This document shows positions 8,401 through 17,505 of a DNA stretch of 64,000 nt, in pieces. The position numbers were made by a program, and so were the translations under genes. Source of the stretch: Fimbriiglobus sp043785105 (GTDB lineage: Bacteria > Planctomycetota > Planctomycetia > Gemmatales > Gemmataceae). The stretch is taken from assembly GCA_043785105.1 (NCBI GenBank), contig JAYVXO010000214.1:7330-71329 (forward strand), given 5' to 3'. The notes beneath the pieces were generated by a model, which did not search any database, was not told where the DNA came from, and saw only the letters and a list, made by a program, of their open reading frames with translations. Within the stretch, counting starts at the first letter, position 1. Every line of letters starts with the position of its first letter.

Positions 8401-9468
8401 CTAATGCTCATGGCGGTGGTGGAGGTCCGGGTAGTGCGGGTGCGAATGTCGCATTGGCTGGTGGTCATGGGGGTGGCTGTGGGGTTCTCCGGGCGGGCCG
8501 TCCGGGCCGTGGGCGTGTTGGTGGTGTTCGTCGTGGACGTGGGCGTGGTCGTGCAACATCGCCTCATGGTCGTGTTCGTGGTCGTGCCGCTCGGTCAGGT
8601 GGAGCCAGACTCCGAGGCCCATCAGAGCAGCCGCCACGAAGAAGGCGATCGTGGGGCGGTCCCTGAGGACGAGCATCGAGATCGCCGCCCCGACGAACGG
8701 GGCCACCGAAAAGTACGCCCCCGTCCGAGCCGTTCCGAGGTTTCGCAGGGCCAGGACGAACAGCGTGAGGCTGACCCCGTACCCCGCCAGCCCCACGACC
8801 GCGCACGACAACACGGTCCATCCGCCCGGCACCTCGGCCCCGCGAGCCAGGGCGATGCCGACGTTCACGGTGCCGGCGACCAATCCCTTGATGGTGGCGA
8901 TCTGGACCGGATCGCCCGCCGACACCTTCCGGGTCAGGTTGTTGTCGATGGCCCAGGCCAGACACGCCCCGGCGACGGCCAGCGGTCCCCAGAGGGTGCC
9001 GGCTGCCAGCCCGCCGTCCCAAGAAAGCAAAACGCCGCCGGCGGTGATTGCCGCCATCCCCAGAGCGATGCGGCGGTCGAAGTTCTCCTTAAATACGAAC
9101 CACGCCAGGAGGGCCGTCAGCACCCCCTCCGTGTTCAAGAGCAGCGAGGCCGTCGAAGCCGGCGTGACGGTCAGCCCGGTCATTAGCAGGACCGAGGCGA
9201 CCACCCCGCCGAACGCGACGGCCCCGGCGAGCCAGGGTACGTCGGCCCGGCGCATCGGGGCTTCGGACGACTTCTTCCCGTTCCGCCGCGTCCCGAGCAA
9301 CCGCCACACCATCAAGCCGCACCCCGACCCGAGGTACAACAGTCCGGCCAGGAGGACGGGGTCCACGCGGCCAACGAGCAACTTGGCGAGCGGCGTGCTG
9401 GCCCCGAACAGCGCGGCGGCAGCAAGTGCATAGCCGACGCCGAGGGGGAGCCGAACGAGTTTCATCAT
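8401..9468 (-). CDS. EamA-family (DMT) inner-membrane transporter with His-rich cytoplasmic or periplasmic tail
   Basis: About 355 residues from a tandem ATGATG preceded by a G-rich site. Ten hydrophobic helices form two EamA repeats (for example SSLLLNTEGVLTALLAW in the first half). The last 65 residues are an extreme histidine/aspartate tail (HDHEHDHEAML, HAHVHDEHHQHAH, HSHPHDHQPM, HSHPHYPDLHHRHEH). DMT proteins export small metabolites or ions. Such a His tail usually binds Zn/Ni/Co, so a metal-related role is inferred, supported by its position at the 3' end of the czc operon, 100 bases after the lipoprotein gene. The tail may be a regulatory metal sensor rather than part of transport. 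Family certain, substrate unknown. Confidence 0.85.
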   Translation of the reverse strand: MMKLVRLPLGVGYALAAAALFGASTPLAKLLVGRVDPVLLAGLLYLGSGCGLMVWRLLGTRRNGKKSSEAPMRRADVPWLAGAVAFGGVVASVLLMTGLTVTPASTASLLLNTEGVLTALLAWFVFKENFDRRIALGMAAITAGGVLLSWDGGLAAGTLWGPLAVAGACLAWAIDNNLTRKVSAGDPVQIATIKGLVAGTVNVGIALARGAEVPGGWTVLSCAVVGLAGYGVSLTLFVLALRNLGTARTGAYFSVAPFVGAAISMLVLRDRPTIAFFVAAALMGLGVWLHLTERHDHEHDHEAMLHDHAHVHDEHHQHAHGPDGPPGEPHSHPHDHQPMRHSHPHYPDLHHRHEH

Positions 9469-9568
9469 CGCACCCCCAATACCGGCGTGGGTTCCGTTCC
9501 GCTCATCCCGCCGGTTTGCTGCACCTGACCCACGGACACGGGGCAGCAAACCGGCCATCACGCCGCAG

Positions 9569-10069
9569 TCACTTCTTCTTGCCGTGGTCGTGGTCCTTGT
9601 GCGCCTCCTCCTTGAAGTCGCCGAGGTACGGCTTGCCGTCGATCTCGCCGCTCACCGTGCCCTCGAACTCCTGCTCCTTGCTGAAGTTGTCGTGGGTGGC
9701 CACGAACCGGGACGACTTGCCCTTCGGGTCGCCGTCCTGCGGGGCCGCGACGAGGTCCGTCTGGAACGTCGGGGTCTTGATGCTCAGGAGCAGCTTCGCG
9801 GCGGGGATCGGGTCGTTCTTCTTCAGGTCTTCGCTCAGGATGTAGACGGTCGCCTGCTTCTTGCCGTGGTCCACGCAGAACTCGGCGTGGTACTTGCCCC
9901 ACTCGAAGATGGTGCCGCCGTGCGGGGATTCACCGTGGTCGTGGTCGTCCTTCTTCGGGGCCTTCTCGGCTTTCTTGTCGTCGGCCTTGGGGGCGTCGGC
10001 CGGCTTATTACAGCCGACCACGGACAGGCCGGCCAGCAACACGCCGAGACCCAGGAGTTTCGCGCTCAT
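9569..10069 (-). CDS. His-rich lipoprotein of the metal-efflux operon
   Basis: About 166 residues. The ATG is preceded by AAAGGTG; an in-frame GTG three codons upstream exists. The signal ends in a lipobox, LSVVGC. A Lys/Asp-rich linker and a DDHDHGESPHGG segment follow, then a beta-rich domain (FCVDHGKKQATVYILSED, FEGTVSGEIDGKPYLGDF) and a C-terminal HKDHDHGKKK. Short His/Asp clusters at both ends suggest metal binding at the outer-membrane or periplasmic surface. It sits 33 bases behind czcA, so it is probably cotranscribed. Function as a periplasmic metal chaperone to the RND pump is inferred from context. Confidence 0.8.
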   Translation of the reverse strand: MSAKLLGLGVLLAGLSVVGCNKPADAPKADDKKAEKAPKKDDHDHGESPHGGTIFEWGKYHAEFCVDHGKKQATVYILSEDLKKNDPIPAAKLLLSIKTPTFQTDLVAAPQDGDPKGKSSRFVATHDNFSKEQEFEGTVSGEIDGKPYLGDFKEEAHKDHDHGKKK

Positions 10070-10102
10070 CGTCGTCACCTTTGGTAAAGGAACAAGGGGT
10101 CG

Positions 10103-13100
10103 TCAAACGCCGGCGTGGTCAGCCGGCGTCATGTTAATTGCGGTCGGCTCATCGTGGGCCAACCGTTCGGCGTCTTTGCCGCTGAACTTCCAGAACAGTC
10201 CGGGGTGGATTAGGAACTCGCAGAACGTCGAGGTCACCAACCCGCCCAGGATCACCGTCGAAACGGGGTACAGAATCTCCAGCCCCGGTTTTTTTCCACC
10301 GATTACGAGGGGGATCAACCCCATCCCCGCCGTCAGTGCCGTCATCAGCACCGGTGCCAGCCGTTCGAGGCTGCCCCTCAGCACCGTCTCTTTGCTGAAC
10401 GGCAGTTTGTCCTCTTTCATCAGGTGGAAATAGTGCGTAACAAGCAAGATGCCGTTCCGCACCGCGATTCCACCGAGCGACACGAACCCGACGAGGCTCG
10501 CGACGGTGAGTGTCTGGTTCGTCAGCACCAGCGCGATCACCCCGCCGATGAACGCGGTCGGGACGGCGTTCAGGATTTGCAGGCTGACCCGCACCGAGGG
10601 GTACAGCAGGAACAACACGACGAACACGCCGGCCACCGATACCACGGCCAGCACGGAGATTAGCGTCGTGGCCGACCGCTGGGCCTCGAACTGCCCGCCG
10701 TACTCCACGAAGTACCCTTCCGGCATCGGGACACGAGTCTTCACCCGCTTCTCGATGTCGGCCACTACCCCAGCGAGGTCACGGCCCTGCGTGTTGCACC
10801 GGATCACGGCCCGCCGGCGGACGTTGTCCCGGTTGATCTGGTTCGGCCCGCCCGCGGCCTCGGGAATGTCGGCCACGTCCTTGAGCCGCACCTGACGGGG
10901 GATGGCACCGTTCGACTTTCCGTCGCCGAGCGACACGAATTCGCGGGGCGGGTTGGGAAGGTCGATCCGCAGTTCGCCCAGCCGCTGGTAGTCGGTGCGG
11001 TAGGTGGCGTTCAACTTGACGACGAGGTCGAACCGCCGCTGCCCCTCTAGCACCTGGGACACCACCTCCCCCTTCATCGCCGTCTCGACGAACCGAGCAA
11101 CGTACTGTCGGCTCAGGCCGTACCGGGCGAGGTCGTCGGGCCGCAGAACGATGTGCAACTCGTCCACCGTCTCCTGCGGGTCGATCACCGGCGGCGTCAG
11201 CCCTGGCACGTCGCTGATCGCCGCCTTGATCTGGGTCGCCAGCTTCTGCAACTGGTCCAGGTCGTCGCCGAACACCTTGATGGCGATCTGGGCCGTCACG
11301 CCCGACAGCATGTGCGAGATCAGGTGGGCCATCGGCTGTTCGGCCTCGAAGTCCACCCCCGGCACCTCCTCGCGGAGTTCGGCGAGCAGCTTGGCCAGCA
11401 TCTCCTCGCGGCTGCGGCCCGCGTCCGGGTTCATCGACAGGATGTACTCGCTCCTCCCCACCGGCTCGGCGTGTTCGTCCAGTTCGGCCCGGCCCGTCCG
11501 CCGGACGAAGTGCAGGATGTCGCCCTTCGGGTTCTCAGGCGTCTTCTTCATCGTCTGCAACTTGGCGTCGATCAGGACCGCCGCCTCGTTCGACGCCCTC
11601 AGCGACGACCCGGCGGGCAGCGTCACGTTGATCTGAATCGACCCCTCGTCGAACTTCGGCAGGAAGTCAGACCCCAGGTTAGTGAGCCGCCAGCCGCAGT
11701 ACCCGACCACGACCCAGGTGACGAGCAGGAGCAGCCCGGCGTGCCGCATACTGAACCGGATCAGGAACCCGGCCAGCCACTTCAACGCCCGGAGCAGGAA
11801 CCCGTCGTGGGTGCCGTGGGCCGCCCGCGACCGCGGCAGCAGGTAGTACGACAGGACCGGGGTGACGGTGAGGGACACGACCAGTGAGGCCAGGATCGAC
11901 ACGATGTACGCCAGCCCGAGCGGGACGAACAGCCGCCCCTCGACCCCGGACAGGGCGAACAGGGGGAGGAACGCCAGCACGACGACCGCCGTCCCGAACA
12001 CGATGGCCGACCGCACCTCGCGGCTGGCGTCGTAGATGACCGCGATGGCGGGCCGGGGCGCGGCCGCCGCGCTGTTCTCGCGGAGGCGGCGGAAGATGTT
12101 CTCCACGTCCACGATGGCGTCATCGACCAGTTCGCCCATCGCCACGGCGATGCCGCCGAGCGTCATCACGTTGATCGAGAGTTCCTGCCCGCTGACCCAG
12201 CCGATGAGGCGGAAGACGAGCGTCGTCAGCACCAGCGACAGCGGGATCGCCGTGAGGGTGATGAACGTGGTACGGAAGTTGAGCAGGAACAGGAACAGGA
12301 TGACGACGACCAGTCCGGCCCCGATCACCAGTGCTTCGCCGACGTAGTACACGCCCCGGTCGATGAAGTCCTTGAGTTGGAACAACTCCGTGTTGATGAC
12401 GTAGTCGGCGGGGAGGGCGGCCTCCGATTCCCGCAGGGCGGCCTTCACCTTGTCGGTGACGCCGCGGGTGTCGGCGTGCGGCTGCTTGACCACGGTGAGG
12501 ACGACCGCGTCGGCCCCGTCGATGCCGCCGTCCCCCCGCTTCGGGGCCGGGCCTTCGGCGACGGTCGCCACCTGCCCAAGCAGCACGGGCCGGTCGCCGT
12601 TCGACTTCACGGGTATCTTGCGGAGGTCGTCCAGCACCTTGGCCGGCTGCGGCCCGAGCCGGGCGATCACCCGCACCGGGCGTTCGACCTGTCCCTCCTC
12701 GGTGAACCCGCCCGAGGCGTTCAGGTTGTTCTCCTGAATGGCCTGATCCACGTCCTGGATCGTGACCCCGTACTCCTGCATCTTGTCCGGGTTCACCAAC
12801 ACCTGATACTGTTTGCGGTCACCGCCCAAGACGATCACCTCGGCCACCCCCTGCTCCTTGAGCAGCCGGGGCCGGATGACCCAGTCGGCCACCGTGCGCA
12901 GGTCCATCCGCTGCTCCTCCGGCGTACGGAACGCTGCGGTGTGGGACCGGCCCTTGTAGGTGAACGTCGCCGTGCCGCCGGCCCAGGCCGGGTTCTCGAC
13001 CGGCACCCGCTCCCACGTCTTGGGGTCGCGGCGGTCCTTCGGCCGCCACACGGCGAGCGACGGTGTCCCGCGCCGCTCGACCCGCTCGGCCATCAGCCCG

Positions 13101-13582
13101 GTGCGACCGACGGCCGCCAGGCCGCCGCCGTCCGGGCCTTTCTGCCGGTACAGGCCGACGTGCATGATCTGGCCCATGATCGAACTTGGCGGCGTCATCA
13201 CCGGGCGGATGCCGGGCGGCAACGTGGCGCTGACGGCGGTGAGCCGCTCCTGGACAATCTGCCGGGCGTACCGGACCTCCGTCTTCCAGCCGAACTCGAC
13301 GTAGGTGACGACCAGCCCCTGGCTCGACTGGCTGCGGACGGCTTGCACGCCGGGTGCGCCTAAGATGGCCGTCTCGATGGGCTGGGCGACGAGCGACTCC
13401 ACCTCTTCCGGAGACATGCCGGGGCATTCGGTCAGCAGCACGACCCGCGGCCGGTCGAGGTCGGGGAACACGTCGATGGGCATGGTGGTAGCCAGAAAGC
13501 TGCCGTACACCATCACGACCAGCGCGAGGAGCAAGACCAGCCCGCGGTACTGGAGAGCGATTCGGATGACGCCGTTAAGCAT
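10103..13582 (-). CDS. czcA: HME-type RND heavy-metal efflux pump, inner-membrane subunit
   Basis: 1159 residues, slightly longer than the usual 1030-1060. Proton-driven export of divalent or monovalent metal from the periplasm through the outer membrane, in complex with an adaptor and a TolC-type channel. Visible features: first transmembrane helix at residues 10-29, MPIDVFPDL porter start, and transmembrane-4 charged motif GELVDDAIVDVENI, with two further helix bundles in the C-terminal half. An extra stretch of roughly 75 residues (about 147-225, with PKDRRDPKTWERVPVEN) interrupts the porter domain between HVGLYR and MDLRTVADW, where CzcA/CusA proteins are normally continuous. Good GGGGG site before the ATG; 12 bases behind the adaptor gene. 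The metal cannot be assigned from the motifs with confidence. Confidence 0.95.
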   Translation of the reverse strand: MLNGVIRIALQYRGLVLLLALVVMVYGSFLATTMPIDVFPDLDRPRVVLLTECPGMSPEEVESLVAQPIETAILGAPGVQAVRSQSSQGLVVTYVEFGWKTEVRYARQIVQERLTAVSATLPPGIRPVMTPPSSIMGQIMHVGLYRQKGPDGGGLAAVGRTGLMAERVERRGTPSLAVWRPKDRRDPKTWERVPVENPAWAGGTATFTYKGRSHTAAFRTPEEQRMDLRTVADWVIRPRLLKEQGVAEVIVLGGDRKQYQVLVNPDKMQEYGVTIQDVDQAIQENNLNASGGFTEEGQVERPVRVIARLGPQPAKVLDDLRKIPVKSNGDRPVLLGQVATVAEGPAPKRGDGGIDGADAVVLTVVKQPHADTRGVTDKVKAALRESEAALPADYVINTELFQLKDFIDRGVYYVGEALVIGAGLVVVILFLFLLNFRTTFITLTAIPLSLVLTTLVFRLIGWVSGQELSINVMTLGGIAVAMGELVDDAIVDVENIFRRLRENSAAAAPRPAIAVIYDASREVRSAIVFGTAVVVLAFLPLFALSGVEGRLFVPLGLAYIVSILASLVVSLTVTPVLSYYLLPRSRAAHGTHDGFLLRALKWLAGFLIRFSMRHAGLLLLVTWVVVGYCGWRLTNLGSDFLPKFDEGSIQINVTLPAGSSLRASNEAAVLIDAKLQTMKKTPENPKGDILHFVRRTGRAELDEHAEPVGRSEYILSMNPDAGRSREEMLAKLLAELREEVPGVDFEAEQPMAHLISHMLSGVTAQIAIKVFGDDLDQLQKLATQIKAAISDVPGLTPPVIDPQETVDELHIVLRPDDLARYGLSRQYVARFVETAMKGEVVSQVLEGQRRFDLVVKLNATYRTDYQRLGELRIDLPNPPREFVSLGDGKSNGAIPRQVRLKDVADIPEAAGGPNQINRDNVRRRAVIRCNTQGRDLAGVVADIEKRVKTRVPMPEGYFVEYGGQFEAQRSATTLISVLAVVSVAGVFVVLFLLYPSVRVSLQILNAVPTAFIGGVIALVLTNQTLTVASLVGFVSLGGIAVRNGILLVTHYFHLMKEDKLPFSKETVLRGSLERLAPVLMTALTAGMGLIPLVIGGKKPGLEILYPVSTVILGGLVTSTFCEFLIHPGLFWKFSGKDAERLAHDEPTAINMTPADHAGV

Positions 13583-13594
13583 GTTCGCCCCCGG

Positions 13595-15139
13595 TTAGTG
13601 TTTGCCCATGTGGACGCTGCCGTCCGCGTGGATGTGGAACCCCTTGGGCATGGTGCCGCTCTGGGACTTGATCATGCGGTTCAGTTGGGCCGCCCCGGTC
13701 TGGGCGACGTACACGCCCGGCGGGACGCTGCCGTCGTTGGCGACGACGACGTGCTGCTTGTCCTGGTAGACGACCTGCACCGGCTTGCGGTCGAACACGT
13801 CCCCGTTCTGGCGGAAGACGTAGGCGTCGGCCCCGTCGCGGGCGACGGCCTCGGGGGGCAGGACGAAGACGTTCCCGACTTCCTCGACTCGCACGAGCAG
13901 GCGGACCCGCTGGCCGGGCCGGAACCGCCAGAGCGTTTGGGCCTTGCCGCCCGTCTCGACGACCCGCGACTGGTTGTCGAGCGGCAGGACGAAACGGAAC
14001 GTGCGGCTGTCCGGGTCGATGGTGTTGGCGATGTAGGTCACACGGAAGGTTTGCCCGTGGGCGTCCCACCCGTGGCCCGGCTCCTCCTCGAAATCGACCC
14101 CGACCGGCCACCCCTCCTTGACGACCCGTTCGAGGAGCGGCGACTCGTCGCGGAACGCCCGGCCCTCGACGGCGAGCATCTGGTGGTTGGCGAGCAGGCA
14201 CAGCGTCTGCCCGGCCAGCACCTGCTGCCCGAGTTCGACCTTCAACTCCTGGACCTCGAACGCCGGCTGTTCGGCGGTCGTGGCGGCAGGCTGTTTGGCA
14301 GCGGGGGTTCTCTGCTCCAGAAAGCCGGCTATGCTCGGGGCCGCGTTGGCGGCGGCAACGGGGTTAGCCGAGGCGAGTGTCTTCGGGACAAGTTCCGCCG
14401 GACGGCTCGGCACGAAGATGGGGATTTCGCTGACGAACTTGCCCTCGGTCACGCCGTCGATCTGGTCGGGCAGCAAGCCCCGGTTCAGGAGTTCCTGGCG
14501 GTACGCTTTGATCGCCACTTCGAGGCGGGTGATTTGGTTCTCCACCTCGATGATCCGGGCCTCTGCCACCGCCCCCGCCGACGCAGTCAGCCGCTTCTTC
14601 TGAGCCTCGGATAGCTTGATGTCCTGGGCAGACTTGAACAGGTCGGTCTGCGTCAGGTGCAGGGACTCGCTGAGGAGTTTCAGCGTGAACAGCACCTCGC
14701 CGGGCCGGGCGGTGTTGCCCGCGATCTTGTAGATGCGGCTGACGATCCCGGTGACCGGAGCAACAACACCTCGGTCACTGAAGCCGGGGCGGTCGATCAC
14801 GATGCCGGGGACGGAGATCGTCTTCCAGAACGTGTCGGCCTTGAGCGGCTTGGCGGTGAGCCGCAGGTTCTTCTGGGCCTGGGCGGTGAGCAGAACTTGC
14901 TCGGACGGCCCCGCAGCGTCGGCGTGGTCGTCGGGTTCGGCGGCCGTTTCCGTGGCGACCGGGAACAGCACGGGCAGCCAGCGGTCGCGGGTGACGTACC
15001 CGCCCGCCCCAACGGCTGCGACGACTCCGATGGTAACGACGGCACGGAACACCCCGGCGAGCAGCCGTCGCGGTGGTCCGTTGGGGGGCGGGGCAGCCCC
15101 GTTGGGCCGGTCCAGTATGCCGACGGCAGGCGCGCTCAT
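13595..15139 (-). CDS. czcB: RND efflux periplasmic adaptor (membrane fusion protein)
   Basis: 514 residues. Links the RND pump to the outer-membrane channel. An N-terminal membrane helix (AVVTIGVVAAVGAGGYV, residues ~32-48) is followed by a short acidic linker with a single histidine (EPDDHADAAG). Then come a split biotinyl-lipoyl domain, whose halves read DRGVVAPVTGIVSRIYK and QELKVELGQQVLAGQTLC, an alpha-helical hairpin around residues 155-210, and beta-barrel plus membrane-proximal domains (RPGQRVRLLV). The extreme C-terminus, GFHIHADGSVHMGKH, is histidine-rich and could bind metal. GGAG lies 6 bases before the ATG. It is immediately upstream of czcA. Confidence 0.93.
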   Translation of the reverse strand: MSAPAVGILDRPNGAAPPPNGPPRRLLAGVFRAVVTIGVVAAVGAGGYVTRDRWLPVLFPVATETAAEPDDHADAAGPSEQVLLTAQAQKNLRLTAKPLKADTFWKTISVPGIVIDRPGFSDRGVVAPVTGIVSRIYKIAGNTARPGEVLFTLKLLSESLHLTQTDLFKSAQDIKLSEAQKKRLTASAGAVAEARIIEVENQITRLEVAIKAYRQELLNRGLLPDQIDGVTEGKFVSEIPIFVPSRPAELVPKTLASANPVAAANAAPSIAGFLEQRTPAAKQPAATTAEQPAFEVQELKVELGQQVLAGQTLCLLANHQMLAVEGRAFRDESPLLERVVKEGWPVGVDFEEEPGHGWDAHGQTFRVTYIANTIDPDSRTFRFVLPLDNQSRVVETGGKAQTLWRFRPGQRVRLLVRVEEVGNVFVLPPEAVARDGADAYVFRQNGDVFDRKPVQVVYQDKQHVVVANDGSVPPGVYVAQTGAAQLNRMIKSQSGTMPKGFHIHADGSVHMGKH

Positions 15140-15283
15140 GCCTGTTCTCCTTCGATGTTTCGGGTGATGCCTGAGACGGTCCCGACGCCGTGAATGCGTG
15201 AGGAATGGTCGGGGATGTTGATTGGGACCGCGACGGTGCGAACGGCGATGCCGTTGCCTCGGGCTTACAACGAAGGGAACGGA

Positions 15284-15760
15284 CTAAATGACGAGCGAGC
15301 AGTGCGACAGGTAGAGCGGTGGCGAGGACGGCCAGTTCCTGAATGTGCGATCGGCCAAACTGCGGTCGGTTTTCCGGGGGAAAACCAGAACACGGTCGAG
15401 GATAGCAAGGGCCGGCATGCCGATCACGCCGGGAGTCGGTTCGCTCCACTGGAGCCGCTCAACGCCCGCAGACGCCGCCGGACAACCGGGGCTGTGGTGG
15501 TCGTCGTGGGGGGCCGGGACCGGATGTGAAATCAGTTCGTCTGGAAGGTCGGCGACGGGGTGATGCGACGGGGCTGTCCCGTGACGATGATGGCAGTCAG
15601 TCGTTGTGTGTGCTCCTTTCGGCTCAAGGCCACTGGAGGCGATGGCCGTTTTACTAGGCGCGTGCTCCCCGTCGCCAGCTTTGCAGACGCAAAAACCGGG
15701 CGGTAACAGCAGTGGCCCGCAGGCCACCAGCATCAGGATTCGAGCTAAAATCGACAACAC
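15284..15760 (-). CDS. Small secreted Cys/His-rich protein of the efflux operon
   Basis: 158 residues from GTG (TTG next to it also possible), with GGAG just upstream. The signal-like segment MLSILARILMLVACGPLLLPPG is followed by CVCKAGDG, DCHHRHGTAPSHHP and PHDDHHSPGCPAA, i.e. Cys and His residues that could bind metal. The C-terminus PPLYLSHCSLVI resembles that of the other small gene of this operon. It lies between the czcC-type and czcB genes, which suggests a periplasmic metal-binding accessory. No family name was recognised. Confidence 0.65.
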   Translation of the reverse strand: MLSILARILMLVACGPLLLPPGFCVCKAGDGEHAPSKTAIASSGLEPKGAHTTTDCHHRHGTAPSHHPVADLPDELISHPVPAPHDDHHSPGCPAASAGVERLQWSEPTPGVIGMPALAILDRVLVFPRKTDRSLADRTFRNWPSSPPLYLSHCSLVI

Positions 15761-15858
15761 TCACTCCAATTCCGTTGCTGTCGTTCCAGATAACTTAGAG
15801 AAATCGCTCACTTGCGTCAATCGCAGGCGGGACACAGTAATGGGCCGCGGTCACCGGA

Positions 15859-17358
15859 TCACGGTTTACTCGGCGGCACACCGGGAGCCGTGGCCAGGCT
15901 GAGCGGCCACTGGTCTTCCAGCATTAGCCCGGCGATGTCGCTGGCTGCCCGCCACATCTCCCCGAGCGAGCGGACGTACTCCAGCCGGGCCTCGGCCACA
16001 GCCCGTTGGGCTTGCAGCACCCGCAGGTACTCGAACTGCCCGCCCTGGTACGCCTTCTGGGACAGTTGGTAGCTCTCCTCGGCCTTCGGGATGATCGTGG
16101 CCTTGTACTTGTCGGCCCGCTTCCGGGCGGCGGCGTAGTTGGCGAACGCCCCGGCCAGCCGGTTGACCAGTTCGTTCTGGACGCGGCCGATCTGGCTGAC
16201 CGCCTCGCCGACCTGGGCCTTCGCCGCGAAGATGTTCCCCTGGTTCTTGTTCCACAGGGGCACCGGGATGCTCGCCGCGATCACCCAGTCGTTCGACTGG
16301 TTCTGGTTCTGGCGGACGTAGCCGGTGCCGACGGTCACGTTCGGGATCGGTTCGACGGTGGCCCGCTTCAAGACCAGTTGGGCACGCTCGACGCCGATCT
16401 GGGCCGACCGCAGGTCCGGGTGGATGCCCAGGACGTAGGCCCGCACCCGCTCCAGGTCGTAGTCCGGCAGGGCCGCGTCGAGGTCGCCGGCCACGGCCGT
16501 GTAGGGCAGGTCGTCCACGCCGACGCTCGCGGCCAGCCGGCGGAAGGCGGCGGGCAGGGTGCGGTCAGTGGCTTCGAGTTCGGCCCTGTAACGCTCCAGA
16601 TCGACCTCCAACTGCACCACATCGAGTTGGCTCCCCTCCTTCGCCTTGAGCAGCTTGTTGGCGTTCTCGACCGACTTCTCGGCCAGGGCGATGAGTTCCC
16701 CGAGGATCACGGCTCGCCGCTGGAGGGTGACCACTTCCCAATAGTTCTGCCGCACGTCGGTGAAAAGGCGGTAGCGTTCGGACGCGACCGTCAGAGCAGC
16801 CTGATCGACCTCCTTCAACGCAGCGGCCTTGCTCAGGCCGAGCTTGTTGCCGGTGACGATCTCCTGGCTGAAGTACGGGGCGGTCCAGATGCCGCCCGGC
16901 CCGGTGCGGTCACCGAGTTCGTCGCCGGTGACGCTGAAGGTCGGGTTCGGGTACAGCCCGGACTGGATCGCCCGGCCGCGGGCCGTTTCGACAGCCCACC
17001 CGACCTGGGCGAGCCGGGGGTGTCTCTCGACCGTCAGGGCAATCAGGTCCGGCAACCCCAGCGGTTTTTGAGGGACCGGGGCAGCCTTCGCCGTGGCCGT
17101 CTCGCCGGCCGGGACTTTGGGCGGCGGCAATTTTCCCTGGCCCGTGCCGGCGGGCGGGTCGGTAGCCGTGTATCCCGCCGCGATCACGCCCGAGGTCGCA
17201 ACGGCGGACGACGGTTTGGGGGTGGCTCGAACCGAACCCGGAGGTGGCAGAGTCGGGGTCAGGGATGAACTGGCCCGTTCGGACCACGGGGTGGTAGCAC
17301 ACCCGACCAGCCCGATGAGCGTCAGCCACACCACAATCGCAATTGTGATCCTTTTCAC
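15859..17358 (-). CDS. czcC: TolC-family outer-membrane efflux lipoprotein
   Basis: About 499 residues from the GTG chosen because it opens a lipoprotein signal (VKRITIAIVVWLTLIGLVGC); the 39 in-frame codons before it do not look like protein. After a Pro/Ala-rich linker of about 100 residues, two outer-membrane efflux repeats follow, with the typical LIALTVERHPRLAQ start and the second repeat at GIHPDLRSAQIGVERAQ. YPNPTFSVTGDE and the coiled-coil segments are normal for CzcC/CusC. It forms the outer-membrane exit duct of the RND system, in transcription order C-B-A. It is the only TolC-type gene in the window. Confidence 0.9.
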   Translation of the reverse strand: MKRITIAIVVWLTLIGLVGCATTPWSERASSSLTPTLPPPGSVRATPKPSSAVATSGVIAAGYTATDPPAGTGQGKLPPPKVPAGETATAKAAPVPQKPLGLPDLIALTVERHPRLAQVGWAVETARGRAIQSGLYPNPTFSVTGDELGDRTGPGGIWTAPYFSQEIVTGNKLGLSKAAALKEVDQAALTVASERYRLFTDVRQNYWEVVTLQRRAVILGELIALAEKSVENANKLLKAKEGSQLDVVQLEVDLERYRAELEATDRTLPAAFRRLAASVGVDDLPYTAVAGDLDAALPDYDLERVRAYVLGIHPDLRSAQIGVERAQLVLKRATVEPIPNVTVGTGYVRQNQNQSNDWVIAASIPVPLWNKNQGNIFAAKAQVGEAVSQIGRVQNELVNRLAGAFANYAAARKRADKYKATIIPKAEESYQLSQKAYQGGQFEYLRVLQAQRAVAEARLEYVRSLGEMWRAASDIAGLMLEDQWPLSLATAPGVPPSKP

Positions 17359-17505
17359 GAGTCGTCTTCTCCCTTGCCCCGGCGAATGCGGGCTTATGCA
17401 GTACGGAAGGCGTGCCGCCGACTGGCGGTCAGGCCGATAAGTGGAGGGGAACAGTCTGGTTGGTTCGGCCATCACGACAGCGGTGGGCCGCCCGCAGAAG
17501 TGCGG

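Noticed and set aside
12377..13363. Plus-strand 328-codon frame across czcA
   Set aside because: Antisense shadow of the RND pump gene.
16006..17268. Plus-strand 420-codon frame across czcC
   Set aside because: Antisense shadow of the TolC-family gene.
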